This document shows positions 37,256 to 47,316 of a stretch of 64,000 nt of DNA, one piece after another. The stretch's first letter is position 1. Each line of letters opens with the position of its first letter. The stretch is from Haliotis asinina (lineage: Eukaryota > Mollusca > Gastropoda > Lepetellida > Haliotidae): contig NC_090290.1 in the NCBI RefSeq assembly GCF_037392515.1, forward strand, positions 55,440,753-55,504,752, given 5' to 3'. Under the pieces are notes generated by a model that worked only from the letters and a program-made list of their open reading frames with translations, made no database searches and had not been told where the DNA came from. The position numbers and the translations under genes were made by a program.

Positions 37256-37580
37256 GCGTCTCAAGTCAGTGTGTTACTTCAGATGCAGAGGTCACCCTTG
37301 CTGATCTCGCTAAAACTCGTCACAAAATTCTGTCTCAGATGACAAGTTTAACGTGTTTCACCACGACGTCAGGGAAAATTTTGCCACATCTCCGGAAGTA
37401 AATGCCATGTCAAGAAAACTGCTTTCGGATGTAAAGACTGTACAAGATAACTCAGAAACACAATCCAGGCAAGATAACCATATTTTCGATGGTTTCACAG
37501 AGGGACGAAGGGAGACGTTGAGTGGGACAGAAAAGCTGGTGCGAGATTTTATGAGCTCGTCAATGCACTCATCAAGGTCG
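37256..37580 (+). repeat. Second, diverged copy of the ORF1 N-terminal region
   Basis: 'caagtcagtgtgttacttca' followed by a GTCACCCTTG block repeats the sequence at 36459-36500. The order cacgacgtca, gaaacacaatccagg, gatggtttcacagagggacg then parallels 36560-36710. About 300 bases of ORF1 are therefore present twice in tandem order, some 800 bases apart. Confidence 0.7.
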
Positions 37581-37769
37581 CTGAGCCGAAAATGTGATAA
37601 GTCAAACCCAAAGTTTGCTGGAGATTCAACAAACTTTTCTCCTGATTTAACCAACTTCTCTCCTGACCTTGCGCTTAATACACCACCCTTGTCAACTACT
37701 CTGTGTAATGATGACTGTGTTAGTGACATTATTACCAGCGACAACACACCGAGTGACAATGACGTCATA

Positions 37770-38600
37770 ACGTCCATATGCACCTGGAATATAAATGTTC
37801 TTACACCTAAAGTTGCGTATTCTGATTTCATATCATTCTGTTAAAATGTAACATTTTGTGTTTCATTGAGACAATGTGTCCAAATGCACATGATTTTCTA
37901 AATGACATTGTTGTTGAATATGATATTTTCACAAGTGATCTAAGAAGATATGAAACCAGAGGAAGATCTTCTGGTGGATTAGCAGTTGGTAATAAAAGAG
38001 ATATTGCATTTCATTTTGGGAGAATTTACTGCCAAGCAAGTAATGCTCTCTTTTTTCAAAATAAGAAGCGAGTTGTCCCCCTTCCAAGTCTTCCTCGTGT
38101 TTGTTTACATTCACTCCGAGGGGTCACCAGCCTATATAGATAGTGAAGAGAGTGGGACTGACATTCTAGAGCGACAACTGCCCGATATTGTAAATGATTA
38201 TGGCGAGTTGTCGGAATTTATATTGTGTGGCGGCTTTAATGCCAGAACTGGAAATGAATTTGGTTATATTATAGATGATGATGTTGATTATTTACCAGCT
38301 GATGATGACTATAAATCCAACTACTTCTCTTGCCCCTGACATTCGCTAGATAATGTCGTTAATAATTTTGGCTTAAACCTATTACATATATGTTAGGTAC
38401 TTAGTATCCATATTGTTAATGGAAGACGTAAGTCAGATAACGTGGGAAACATGACGTATATATCACATGCTGGATCTAGTGTTGTTGACTATTTTATTCT
38501 ATCTTCAAATGTGTTCGATGATGTTGTAGATATGAAAGTTTGTCAACGCTCGGAGTCGGACCATCTTCCACTGGTATGCTATTTTAAGAATATTATCCCT
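37770..38600 (+). pseudogene. LINE ORF2 endonuclease domain, frameshifted
   Basis: Endonuclease motifs appear in order but in different frames: SICTWNINVLTPKVAYSDF (about 37775), CFIETMCPNAHDF (37859), ETRGRSSGGLAV (37950), FILCGGFNARTGNEFG (38217; the usual GDFNAR has Gly for Asp) and SVVDYFILSSNVF to RSESDHLPLVCYF (38475-38585; the SDH motif is intact). In an intact element this APE-like domain nicks target DNA for reverse transcription. Confidence 0.78.
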
Positions 38601-38732
38601 TCAGTAAGTAATAATGAGATTCCGAATTTACAAAAAGTTGAAATATATCCAAGGATGAGTTACAGGCTTCCCGTGGATGTCAAATTCCATATCAAAATTA
38701 TCTCCACTCTCCACAGTAAAGATGCCATAGAT

Positions 38733-39236
38733 ATGTTTAACACATTTACTTTATTACTGGAGGAGAACAAAGATATGTTTAACACATTTACTTTATTACT
38801 GGAGGAGAACATAGACATGTTTAGCACATTTACTTTATTACTGGAGGAGAACAAAGATATGTTTAACACATTTACTTTATTACTGGAGGAGAACATAGAC
38901 ATGTTTAGCACATTTACTTTATTACTGGAGGAGAACAAAGATATGTTTAACACATTTACTTTATTACTGGAGGAAAACATAGACATGTTTAGCACATTTA
39001 CTTTATTACTGGAGGAGAACATAGATATGTTGAACACATTTACTTTATTACTGGAGGAGAACATAAATATGTTTAACACATTTACTTTATTACTGGAGGA
39101 AAACATAGACATGTTTAGCACATTTACTTTATTACTGGAGGAGAACATAAATATGTTGAACACATTTACTTTATTACTGGAGGAGAACATAGACATGTTT
39201 AGCACATTTACTTTATTACTGGAGGAGAACATAAAT
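38733..39236 (+). repeat. 42-bp minisatellite, 12 copies, in frame in LINE ORF2
   Basis: Twelve perfect-length 42-base units encode MF(N/S)TFTLLLEEN(K/I)(D/N), giving an acidic, leucine-rich 14-residue repeat between the endonuclease and RT parts. The flanking residues (AKDAID before, AAVGQLSDT after) suggest one ancestral unit was amplified. Two unit types alternate for the first half (N..K / S..I), indicating a dimer step. The reverse strand is also open, which is a by-product. Confidence 0.95.
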
Positions 39237-39469
39237 GCTGCTGTAGGACAGCTAAGTGATACATTAATTCACTGCGCAGTAAATGCAGGAGCATAGGATA
39301 CAGTTACACGGAAACCCCAGTCGCAGCAACCACCTTGGTTTGATAAGGACTGTAGTCAATTCAAAACGAGGAAATATTTTCTACTAAACAAATTTAGACG
39401 ATTTAAATGTGACTTAAACTTAAAATTATATGTGGATGCCAAAACGGAATATATAAAAAAAGTTGTGAA

Positions 39470-39795
39470 ATGAAGAAACGTTTTTATAATATCAAAATAT
39501 GTGATGCTGCCGACCATGGAGACTGTAAGAGTTTTTGGAAGACATTTAAAAAAGCAATACATGGGAATGCTCCAAGTTGTTCGATATCTCCTGATATTTG
39601 GTTCGATTCTTTCAACAAGTTGTTAAATCCGAAAGGTGAAAATGCTGATGTAAACGATTTTGACTCTTTTATGATCTTTTGTCAAGTGAAATAATCGATA
39701 GGGAAATAGCAGATTCTTTGAAAAGTTTAAAAAGTGGTAAATCTGCAGTTGAGGATGGATTACCCCAAGAATTTCTTAGGATGTCGGGAAATTTT
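39470..39795 (+). pseudogene. LINE ORF2 linker and start of reverse transcriptase
   Basis: Two frames give CKSFWKTFKKAIHGNAP with NPKGENADVNDFDSF, then REIADSLKSLKSGKSAVEDG and LPQEFLRMSGN. The latter is the typical first RT block (I..LK.GKS...DGLP.EF). The frame breaks at the microsatellite that follows, and no further RT motif of this element is seen. Confidence 0.7.
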
Positions 39796-39802
39796 ATTAT
39801 AC

Positions 39803-39820
39803 TCTCTCTGTCTCTCTCTG

Positions 39821-39877
<57 letters not shown>

Positions 39878-39905
39878 CTCATACACACATACACACACAC
39901 ACAAA
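39803..39905. repeat. Compound microsatellite (TC)n(TATC)n(AC)n
   Basis: TC-rich run with TG interruptions, then five TATC units, then ACAC runs. It replaces the continuation of the RT domain and marks the right edge of the first LINE. Confidence 0.95.
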
Positions 39906-40049
39906 AGAATATGTCGCGAGTGTTTTGGGCGAGTCTAAACTCTCCATGGGAAGTATACTTTTATACCTTTCTGTTCTGGTGTTTATAGAAATGTTCGCGA
40001 GTATTCGGTACCTGTTACTGGGCTAAGAGTATCAGGACACTTACGCAAC

Positions 40050-41945
40050 ATCATACTCGGACGACGCTGCCGTCACAGAATCTATCCACAGTTCTGTAGG
40101 CTGCTCGGCCGCAGCAGGAGTCCGAGTTCCATCTGCAAACACATTGCAAACTTAATCAACAGAAGTTTAACAACAGACACGTTTCAAGAATCTAAGAATG
40201 ATGCTATTATTAAACCGTTCATACAACAATAAAACCATGGACAGTTCACTCTCAAAGAGCTATTAAACGGTCTCACACTTTAGTTTCCTGTCTGAAGTCA
40301 TACAGCGAGAAGTGTCTAAGAGACTAATGGATCCCATTTCATCTAACAATATCCTTGACCCATTCCAGTCAGCATAGAGACCACTCGGATCTACTGAGAC
40401 CATTCTCCTTACCACAAGTGCCTGTTACACACACTGAAACGTGAAGTTGGTGTCAAAAGACTAGCACTCAGCTGGTTCTCCTCACATTTGGACCAGTGAA
40501 CAGAGGTTGTAGAAGTTCAGAATCATACATCTGACAAAGTGGATTTAACGTGATGTGTCCTAGGGTTCAGTTTTTGGACGTACACTCTTCTTGCTATATG
40601 TAAACTTTCTTCCCGCGGTTATCGACTCTCATGACTGCGGGCACTATGGCTATACTGATGGCAAGCATGTAACCAGGATTCTTAATCTGCAATCTCTAGT
40701 CACTGTTCCACAGGCCACTGACAGTTGCGTTTCCGACATAAGGACCGGGGTGCCACAAGCATACTCCAGCTAGCTAGTGTTCCCCGTAGGCACATTTAGG
40801 AGATCGCAGCGCCCTGCCCTTTTCATCTTGCACCCTGCTCTTTTTCGCCCCAATCGCAGTCATTTATTATGACGACTGTGTATTTTGAAGATTTGAAATG
40901 CTTTTTTCAAATTCTACTCTTAAAATACAAACGGAGAAGAGTAAAAACGAACTTTAGAATTGAAATTATAAGACAATTTGTCTTCTTATACATTTTGTTG
41001 TTGTTTCAATAATCCTCACCAACATGCCCTTTGAGGCTATGAAGTGCCCCTTTCCATGAATTTACCCTGCCCTTTCTGAACCCTAGGGGGAATACTACCA
41101 GCTGAATGCATGTCCATGGAAATCAGTTGCAGAATATATCCATGTTCAATGTGAAGATTTCCACAACTCACATTCAGCCTTTCCCTGTCACTAAGGACCT
41201 TCGCGTATATCTTGATGGCAGTTTGTCGTTGGAATCGCAAGTCAACCATCTTTACAAAAACTGTCACTATTATCCGCGAGTCATCAGCTTCATTAGAAAT
41301 CTCATCACAACAGAATGTACTCATTCTTTGGTTCAATTCATTATACTCTCTCGACTATTGCAACACTCTGCACTTTGGTATCAGTTAAACTTCAAAAGCT
41401 ACAGAACTCAGCAGGTCGCGTCGTCTGCCCAAGAAAGATCTCATCACACCTTCACGGATGTCTTTACACTGATTGCTTGTCAAATTCCGACCTGGCTTCA
41501 AAATTCTATGCATCACTTTCGAAGTTCTTCATGGACAAACACCTGACTATCCCTCCAGTCTTCTGTATCAGTATATCCCAGCCTGACCATTACGATTCCA
41601 GAATGGCAAAGCTACTTGTCATTTGTAAAGTTCGATGGGAAAAGATCACCCCAACACACAGCCGCCAAATCTCTAGAACAACTTGCCCACTCACATCAAG
41701 AAAGCTGAACGTTTGAGCACATTTAAATCGTCTCTTTAAAAACAATAGTTGTTTCGTCTTGCCTACTACCATGCTTTCTATGTTCAATCGTCTCTTCAAA
41801 AACAACACTTCTTTTGTCTTGCCTACTACTATGCGTCCTATGTTCAATCGTCTCTCTGTAAATAGTTCTAAGCGGATATTCGTACCTGGATGTGGCGTTA
41901 TGGAAATACCCACAATATCATTATTATTATTGATAGACTCCTGAA
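40050..41945 (+). mobile_element. CR1-like LINE, 3' part of ORF2, decayed
   Basis: RT motifs read in several plus frames: HIANLINRSLTTDTFQESKN (about 40138), FLSEVIQREVSKRLMDPISS then NNILDPFQSA (40285-40375), TLKREVGVKRLALSWFSSHL (40434), GSVFGRTLFLLYVNFLP (40563; usual GSVLGP.LF). The C-terminal part follows: LRVYLDGSLSLESQVNHLYK (41187), TECTHSLVQF (41310), QNSAGRVV, and AERLSTFKSSL-like sequence near 41705. All are characteristic of CR1/L2-type reverse transcriptases. The 3' end is an ATT microsatellite (41918-41935). Stops and shifts are frequent, and the catalytic YADD box is not recognisable between 40640 and 41100. Confidence 0.75.
41723..41857 (+). repeat. 60-bp tandem duplication at the LINE C-terminus
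   Basis: 'ttcaatcgtctcttcaaaaa' starts a 60-base unit present about 2.3 times (a divergent first copy from about 41723, then 41782 and a partial at 41842). In frame it repeats FNRLFKNNTSFVLPTTM. It is a second in-frame amplification in a LINE ORF2. Confidence 0.75.
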
Positions 41946-43043
41946 ACAAGATCATATTAACAATAGTCTGTATTGTTATTACGATCCTAAACATATGAAT
42001 TCCTAGTTTAAAACGAAATAGACATGCGGTACAAACCCTCGCAATACACCACACAGGTATTTCCATTACCTATTTAAAACATTAAATAGATAATGCTATT
42101 TACTTCGAGGATACAATGTAAAATATATGGCTAAAGATCAGTGATAATCAAAGATACTAGGAACCATGAGGACCAGCATTTAAATTGTAATATTGTCTGG
42201 AAAAAGATATTGGTTTTCTAATCTAGAGAAGACCATGAACTGCTTTACATGGACAATATATTATCCAAATATATGTAACACTGGTTATGAGAAAAGTGTT
42301 CAAAATATAAAAATCTAAAGTCACGAAATCTTAAATGCTGTGTATGAATTTTAGCACATGAGTTTATAAAGATATGTATATTCCCCTTCTTTTCGGATTT
42401 AGTTTTTAAGGAAATTTTAAGGTATAATACTAAACTGAAAACCCGCGCTTCTTGATGTTCCCAAACTGTATTTGTGTAAAGTGGAAATAATGTGGATTTC
42501 AAAAGCTGACAAGATTTGCTCCATTTCGTGCAGTGAAACACAATCAAATGCTCATCCGTCTCCACTCATCTCTGACGTTCATGCCATATTGTGGCAAATG
42601 TGTCAAGTACATGGCGGCTTGCAAACCCCTCGGCACATTCACCACTCCAGATGCCCAGATTGACCCCACAGAACGTCTCAATTTCTCAAACCCCATGGCG
42701 ACAAACCAACGTTTCCCCTCCTATGCAAGTCCACTCAGTCTAACGAAATGGACAAAGACCATCTGTTTAAAGCAAGCCTACACACAGACCAGTACATCTA
42801 TAGGAAATCCTGATACCACACGCAGATAAAAGAAGCCATTACCGTCACTATCACGCGATGTACCAGACATTCGAACGCCCTCAGCAGCCAAATTGACCCT
42901 CTAAAATACTTTCTTCACTCACTGGTAACCTTTCACCTCGTCGAAAAAACAACAAAGCCATCGAGACTTCCAAGTCAAGACACACACTTATGCCGTCGCC
43001 CATCAGAATCAGTATCTCTTGCCTAGGGCATGTTATCCATCAT
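41946..43043. other. Stretch with no gene firmly recognised
   Basis: On the minus strand near 42565-42470 the peptide ETDEHLIVFHCTKWSKSC resembles the H-x-C end of a LINE zinc knuckle, but too little is present to call an element. The rest is unassigned. Confidence 0.3.
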
Positions 43044-43256
43044 GGCCCCATTTCACAAAGCGTTCGTAGCGCTAAGGTGATCGTAACTCCCATGTTTTAA
43101 CATAGACTTACGACAGTCGTAGCGCTAAGGTGATCGTAACTCCCATGTTTTAACATAGACTTACGACTGTCGTAGCGCTAAGGTGATCGTAACTCCCATA
43201 TTTTAACATAGACTTACGACAGTCGTAGTGCTACGAACGCTGTGGGAAACGGTCCC
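43044..43256. mobile_element. MITE with internal 53-bp triplication
   Basis: The ends are inverted: the left reads ggccccatttcacaaagcgt then tcgtagcgct, and the right is its near reverse complement (tagtgctacgaacgctgtgg then gaaacggtccc). Inside, a 53-base unit starting cgtagcgctaaggtgatcgt occurs at 43065, 43118 and 43171, each carrying catgttttaacatag. It is a nonautonomous DNA transposon; similar 'GGCCCCATTTCACAAAGCG' ends are ones I recall from marine invertebrate genomes. Confidence 0.8.
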
Positions 43257-43712
43257 CTGATTTCCCGCCGTGACGAACAAACCCAACACAGATGCCATCT
43301 GTGACATACCAAGGCCCGTCAGCACGTGAGCAGCTCAGGCCCGAACCCAGAGGATAAATACCAGATCACCTGTAGGTGGCAACACAGAAGTTGACACCCA
43401 TAACATTTCGTCCTTTATGTGCATCACTTGTAAGTGTCATTCTAAGGTTTATCAATTGAACAGGCAAGTGGTAAACATATTGAAGGCGTATCAGAGACAA
43501 AACGTCCAAAGCAGTTCCCCATTTCAACTTGCACCGTTCGTGAGTCTATATTCAGACTAATAACTGATGGTGAACATAAACTCATCGTAATAGATTATTC
43601 TTTAAGCAAGGATCCGTGTGCTTATGAAAAAAGATTAAGTCAAGCTTAAACTGTAACTGACACACACTTTTTATAGTGTACAGTCCTGAGCACCAAAAAC
43701 AAGAGTACTCAC
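43257..43712. other. Probable intron start of the PAN gene; no other feature
   Basis: Lies downstream, in the minus-strand sense, of the PAN exon donor at 43712. I did not find the next exon here. Confidence 0.35.
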
Positions 43713-44037
43713 CAGTGAAGTCAAAACCTGCCCAACCATCCTTTTTCAGAGTGTTTAAATCACTCAGAGGACGAGAGCTGAGGATACACAATCCTGTGTT
43801 AGTGTTAACAGAGAAGGACATACAAGTCTCTTCGTAGGCACATTCCTTGGCACAGTCAGGCAAGTTTAAAGACATGAAGTTTTTCACTTTATAGTTGATA
43901 GGCTGCAGGTCTACAGGTCCCGCTGCAACTGTCTTATTGTAACAAAATCCGAGTCCCTGGCACGGATCCAGAAAGGGTAACACAGACAATATTCCCAGTA
44001 CGTCAAGTCTTGAATTCATTTTGTCAACTTTTAACAA
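43713..44037 (-). CDS. First exon of a secreted PAN/apple-domain protein (partial)
   Basis: Minus-strand exon with start at 44037 or, more likely, the second Met at 44019 (MNSRLDVLGILSVLPFLDPC, a signal peptide). The mature part contains FCYNKTVAAGP, LPDCAKECAYEETCMSFSVN and TNTGLCILSSRPL then GWAGFDFTG. Its C-x3-C-x5-C-x-S-F and later C are the PAN/apple pattern. The exon ends in phase 1 at a strong donor, CACTG/GTGAGTAC. PAN domains mediate protein or carbohydrate binding. Downstream exons were not found before the LINE at 41.9 kb; they may lie further left or the gene may be truncated by insertions. Confidence 0.65.
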
Positions 44038-44927
44038 ATTTGATTTATACTATCACATGTGACGGCTGATAACCTCTCGCGAACTTGGTGGACTGCATCT
44101 TCTTGCCGCATGAGTGTCAATTGATTTACCGCACAGAAGGAGCACTTTGGGTAAATAGGTCTGTTCAACCATCAAAGGGGCCTTTGTCGTTGATGAGTTC
44201 TAATCGATCGCATCTAATCCAATCTTGAGGTGCTTCTTCTATTTAACTACTGTCATTGATCGCATTTATGGTGATATAATGCATTTCGTGTCGCGTGTTA
44301 AAAACAATTTCTAACCATCAAATGAGACATACATTATTCAACTGATTGTGTGATAAAATAGACCGATTGTGTGGAAGACCCGGATGACAATGGAATATTA
44401 CTCAGGCTGTTTATTTGTAAATTCAAGACACACGTTGGTACAGCTGTGTATGAAAGCACATCATGGTTTTACTTTACCTGACTTAAAGTCAGCTGCCTTT
44501 TTATTTATTAGTATCGTTAAATATGTGTATATAGCGTCATTCACGTGCTCAAACTCGCATTTTCCCCTCGATCATTGGATGTCCACTTTTACTCTTCATT
44601 CACACAGTCATCAATCTCAGTATCTGATTCACTGTCAAGAACTGCAGTATTCAAGTGTGTATAAACCAAACTATAAAAATACGAATTTATGAAATATTGA
44701 GAACAAAAGCAACTAGACCGACTTGAAAAGGTGAATGGTCAGTGTCTTAAGAAAAGATTTACATGATGTTAATTAAAGCTTGTTTCACCAGTGTTGTAAC
44801 ATAGATTACCAAACTTAAGAAAACAATACAATATTTGGATTTGATGTGAAACATATTAGTTAAACATTGTAGACTTGATAAACAAACTTTGAAACAAAAG
44901 AAAGAAAAGTTGCATGGATTTGAACCT
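44038..44927. other. Stretch with no gene recognised
   Basis: Upstream flank of the PAN exon. AT-rich, with no motif recognised. Confidence 0.35.
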
Positions 44928-45000
44928 GCATGTCTGATTACAAAAAATCCAACAGTCCACTATTGCAACCATTAGGCTACATATTCCTTTGCCTCACAAT
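44928..45000 (-). mobile_element. tRNA-like pseudogene or SINE head
   Basis: On the minus strand the sequence holds an A-box-like 'tagcctaatggttgcaatag' and a perfect B-box-like GGTTCAAATCC with the usual spacing. An arm pairing 'tgca..' around the B box is present. I could not fold a complete acceptor stem, so a functional tRNA is unlikely. Confidence 0.4.
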
Positions 45001-46048
45001 GTGAATGTAAGCATATATATTACACTTTACAACTATGTATGACTTGACGTCTGCTTGTCTTCATCATCTGCAAGACCTTGATACAATGTTCTTATTCTAG
45101 CTAAAACATCCTTTTCATACAGTTACGTGTAGTAATTTTGGTTAAATGAAATCTAATATGTCATTGGAAACATCAAGATACATAGTTCTTGGAAAATACA
45201 ATGTCATGTGTTTATACATGGCAATCCTGTTGAATAACAGTGTTATTTTGACAGTGACAGGTGAATCAAAGGTGTTCAAAACTATGATCAAATTCAGACA
45301 TAATAACAAAGATTTTCACCTTTACAGTGCTGCTTGATCATATTCTGAAAATCTTCAGACATCTTCTTACTTTTCTAGCAGAGACCAACAACCAAACACC
45401 AATGTTTACCTCTCATAAATCTGCCTTGTGAGTGCCTTATGATATTGACAATTTTAATAAGGATGTTTGATATGTGTATTTTAGAGAACAAAACCATTCA
45501 AAATATAATGTATCATGGCACAGATGCGTAAATGTGATGGATTGTTTTTAAAGATGTTATTTTTTGTCAGTGTTATGGCAATGTCATAAACCGAAAAAAT
45601 GTCCTTTAAGATTTTGATGTGAGCAAAAGCGTGACCCACTACAATATTTTAGGTGTGCATTCTAATTTACTCTCTTCATATGTGGTGAAAAAATTGGGAT
45701 GGGTCACGCTTTTGCTCACACTTTTCTATCACTCTGAAAATCAGAAAATGTCGGTTTCTAGAAGATATTGTAAAATATGTTAACTTTGAGGTCTTCAAAG
45801 AAGAAAACTAACAACACTAAAAACATAAAACTGCAATTGGAGGTAACTTCAACAATTAATTTAGCCCTTTTTAGGCTAAAATTATCCTGTTGTAAAATTT
45901 TGATAGTCATGACATGTTGTGGGCCAATAAGGGCCTCTATGACACCTTGTCCTTTCTCCAGAATTCTGGAAGGATTTTGCTACTATAGCATGTTCCCAGT
46001 GTCTTGCATTATACATCGAGTTGTTTCGCCTCTTTGTCACCTTAGATA
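45001..46048. other. AT-rich stretch with no gene recognised
   Basis: Apart from the short inverted repeat at 45618-45720, nothing was recognised. ORFs are short and low-complexity. Confidence 0.35.
45618..45720. repeat. Perfect 20-bp inverted repeat with a 63-base loop
   Basis: TGTGAGCAAAAGCGTGACCC at 45618-45637 is exactly mirrored by its reverse complement at 45701-45720. The GC-richer arms stand out in AT-rich surroundings. It may be a very small MITE or a hairpin; no clear target duplication was seen. Confidence 0.9.
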
Positions 46049-47316
46049 TACTGCCGACAGAAAATAAGGGAACCAAGAAATTGAATGTAGATGACTTTGA
46101 CTGTGACAGGGTCCGTTATCGTGGCGTATCTCCCAAACGCAACATCCAATGACAATGGAATTTCGCATAATGCATGCCCAGCACGTGCTACACGTGCATA
46201 CAGAAGTTAACTCCTGTAAATGTACTGGAGAAGTCGCAATCACTAATGCAATAGAGATTGACACTTACAGACACAAATGCCCCCGAGGCATCATTATGTG
46301 AAGCTGCCCGGCAGATGGGTAAATCAAAAAGTGTAATTTCACGCCTGTGGGATAAGTACCGTCAAACGGGTGGGGAGGCAACGAGACCTGGGCGTGGTAG
46401 ACCAAAATCAACGACACCACAACAGGATCGTCTCATTACGTTAATACGTTAATTGCTCTACGCCATAGGTTTAAATCGGCCCCTGCCATCAATAAAGAAT
46501 TCCGCACACTCACTGAAAGACGCATTTCAACCTCAACCGTTAAAAACCGACTCTATCAAGCTCGTCTGAAAACAAGACGGCCTTTTAAGGGTGTCACCCT
46601 TTCAGCTCACCATAAGCGCCAAAGATTGGCATGGGCTAGGCAGCATCAGGGACGGGCTATGCGCCACTGGCGTTACACCATGTTCTCTGATGAGTCAAGG
46701 TTTTGCCTACGATTCACAGATGGCAGAAAACGTTGCCAGAGCAGCAATTCTTGACCATGATCGATATGGAGGTGGTAATGTCATGGTGTGGGTTGGGATT
46801 ACACATGACAGACGATCAGATTTGGTCATCATTAACGGAGCCATGACTGGCCAGCGATATGTTGACCAAATATTGCTTCCTGTTGTGGCTCCAATGGCTA
46901 GAGTTATCGGCCGAAATTTTGTATTCCAAGATGATAATGCCAGACCACATCGGGCCCGAATTGTCTCCGCTTATCTCCGACAAGAAGGTATCCAGACATT
47001 GGACTGGCCCTCTAAGTCCCCAGACCTGTCCCCAGTTGAACATCTCTGGGACGACCTTGGTCGAAGGGTGTACGCCAGGGACCCAGGACCCGCCAACCTG
47101 GCCCAGCTTGGTGCAGCTCTCCAAGAGGAATGGCGGGCAATACCACGGGCAACCATCCGGAAATTGATTAACAGCATGCCATCAAGGTGCCGTGTTGCCC
47201 AACATGGTGGACACACCAGATATTGAACTTGACGCCTAAAATTGATTTAGTGGATATTTAAAGCAGTTTCAAATTCGCTGTTATTTCATTAGTTCCCTTA
47301 CTTCTTGTCGGTAGTA
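46049..47316 (+). mobile_element. Complete Tc1-like DNA transposon
   Basis: Starts TACTGCCGACAG and ends with its near complement CTTGTCGGTAGTA; the terminal 25 bases match at 21 positions. TA flanks both ends (46047-46048 and 47317-47318), the hallmark of Tc1/mariner insertion. The length of 1,268 bases is normal for the family. One transposase gene lies inside but is frameshifted, so the copy is not autonomous. Confidence 0.9.
46258..47226 (+). pseudogene. Tc1 transposase, DD34E, two frameshifts
   Basis: N-terminal helix-turn-helix part: LCEAARQMGKSKSVISRLWD and a GRPK-type hook, TRPGRGRPKSTTPQQDR. After a stop at 46450 a shifted frame continues INKEFRTLTERRISTSTVKN and TMFSDESRF (first catalytic Asp). 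The frame returns near 46730 for HDRYGGGNVMVWVGIT, VFQDDNARPHRA (second Asp) and SPDLSPVEHLWDDL (Glu, 34 residues after the second Asp). All three catalytic residues are present, but the two shifts prevent a normal product. Confidence 0.88.

Larger units (their letters stand above)
36355..39800 (+). mobile_element. Decayed APE-type non-LTR retrotransposon (LINE)
   Basis: In plus-strand order: a 2A-like motif, an ORF1 with coiled-coil and RNA-binding segments, a partial second copy of the ORF1 N-terminal part, an apurinic-type endonuclease split over several frames, a linker holding a 42-bp minisatellite, and the first motifs of a reverse transcriptase. Stops and frameshifts throughout show it is dead. 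The RT breaks off at a microsatellite near 39803. The clade is uncertain: ORF1 looks L1-like while 2A-like motifs are known from several mollusc and echinoderm LINE families. Confidence 0.85.

Noticed and set aside
44928..45000. Functional tRNA gene on the minus strand
   Set aside because: A and B boxes are visible but no complete acceptor stem or sensible anticodon arm can be drawn, so it is listed only as tRNA-like.
46591..46735. N-terminal part of the 211-codon ORF in the Tc1 element
   Set aside because: The first part of that frame is out of frame with the transposase. The true sequence there lies in another frame (INKEFRTL to SDESRF), joining this frame only near 46730.
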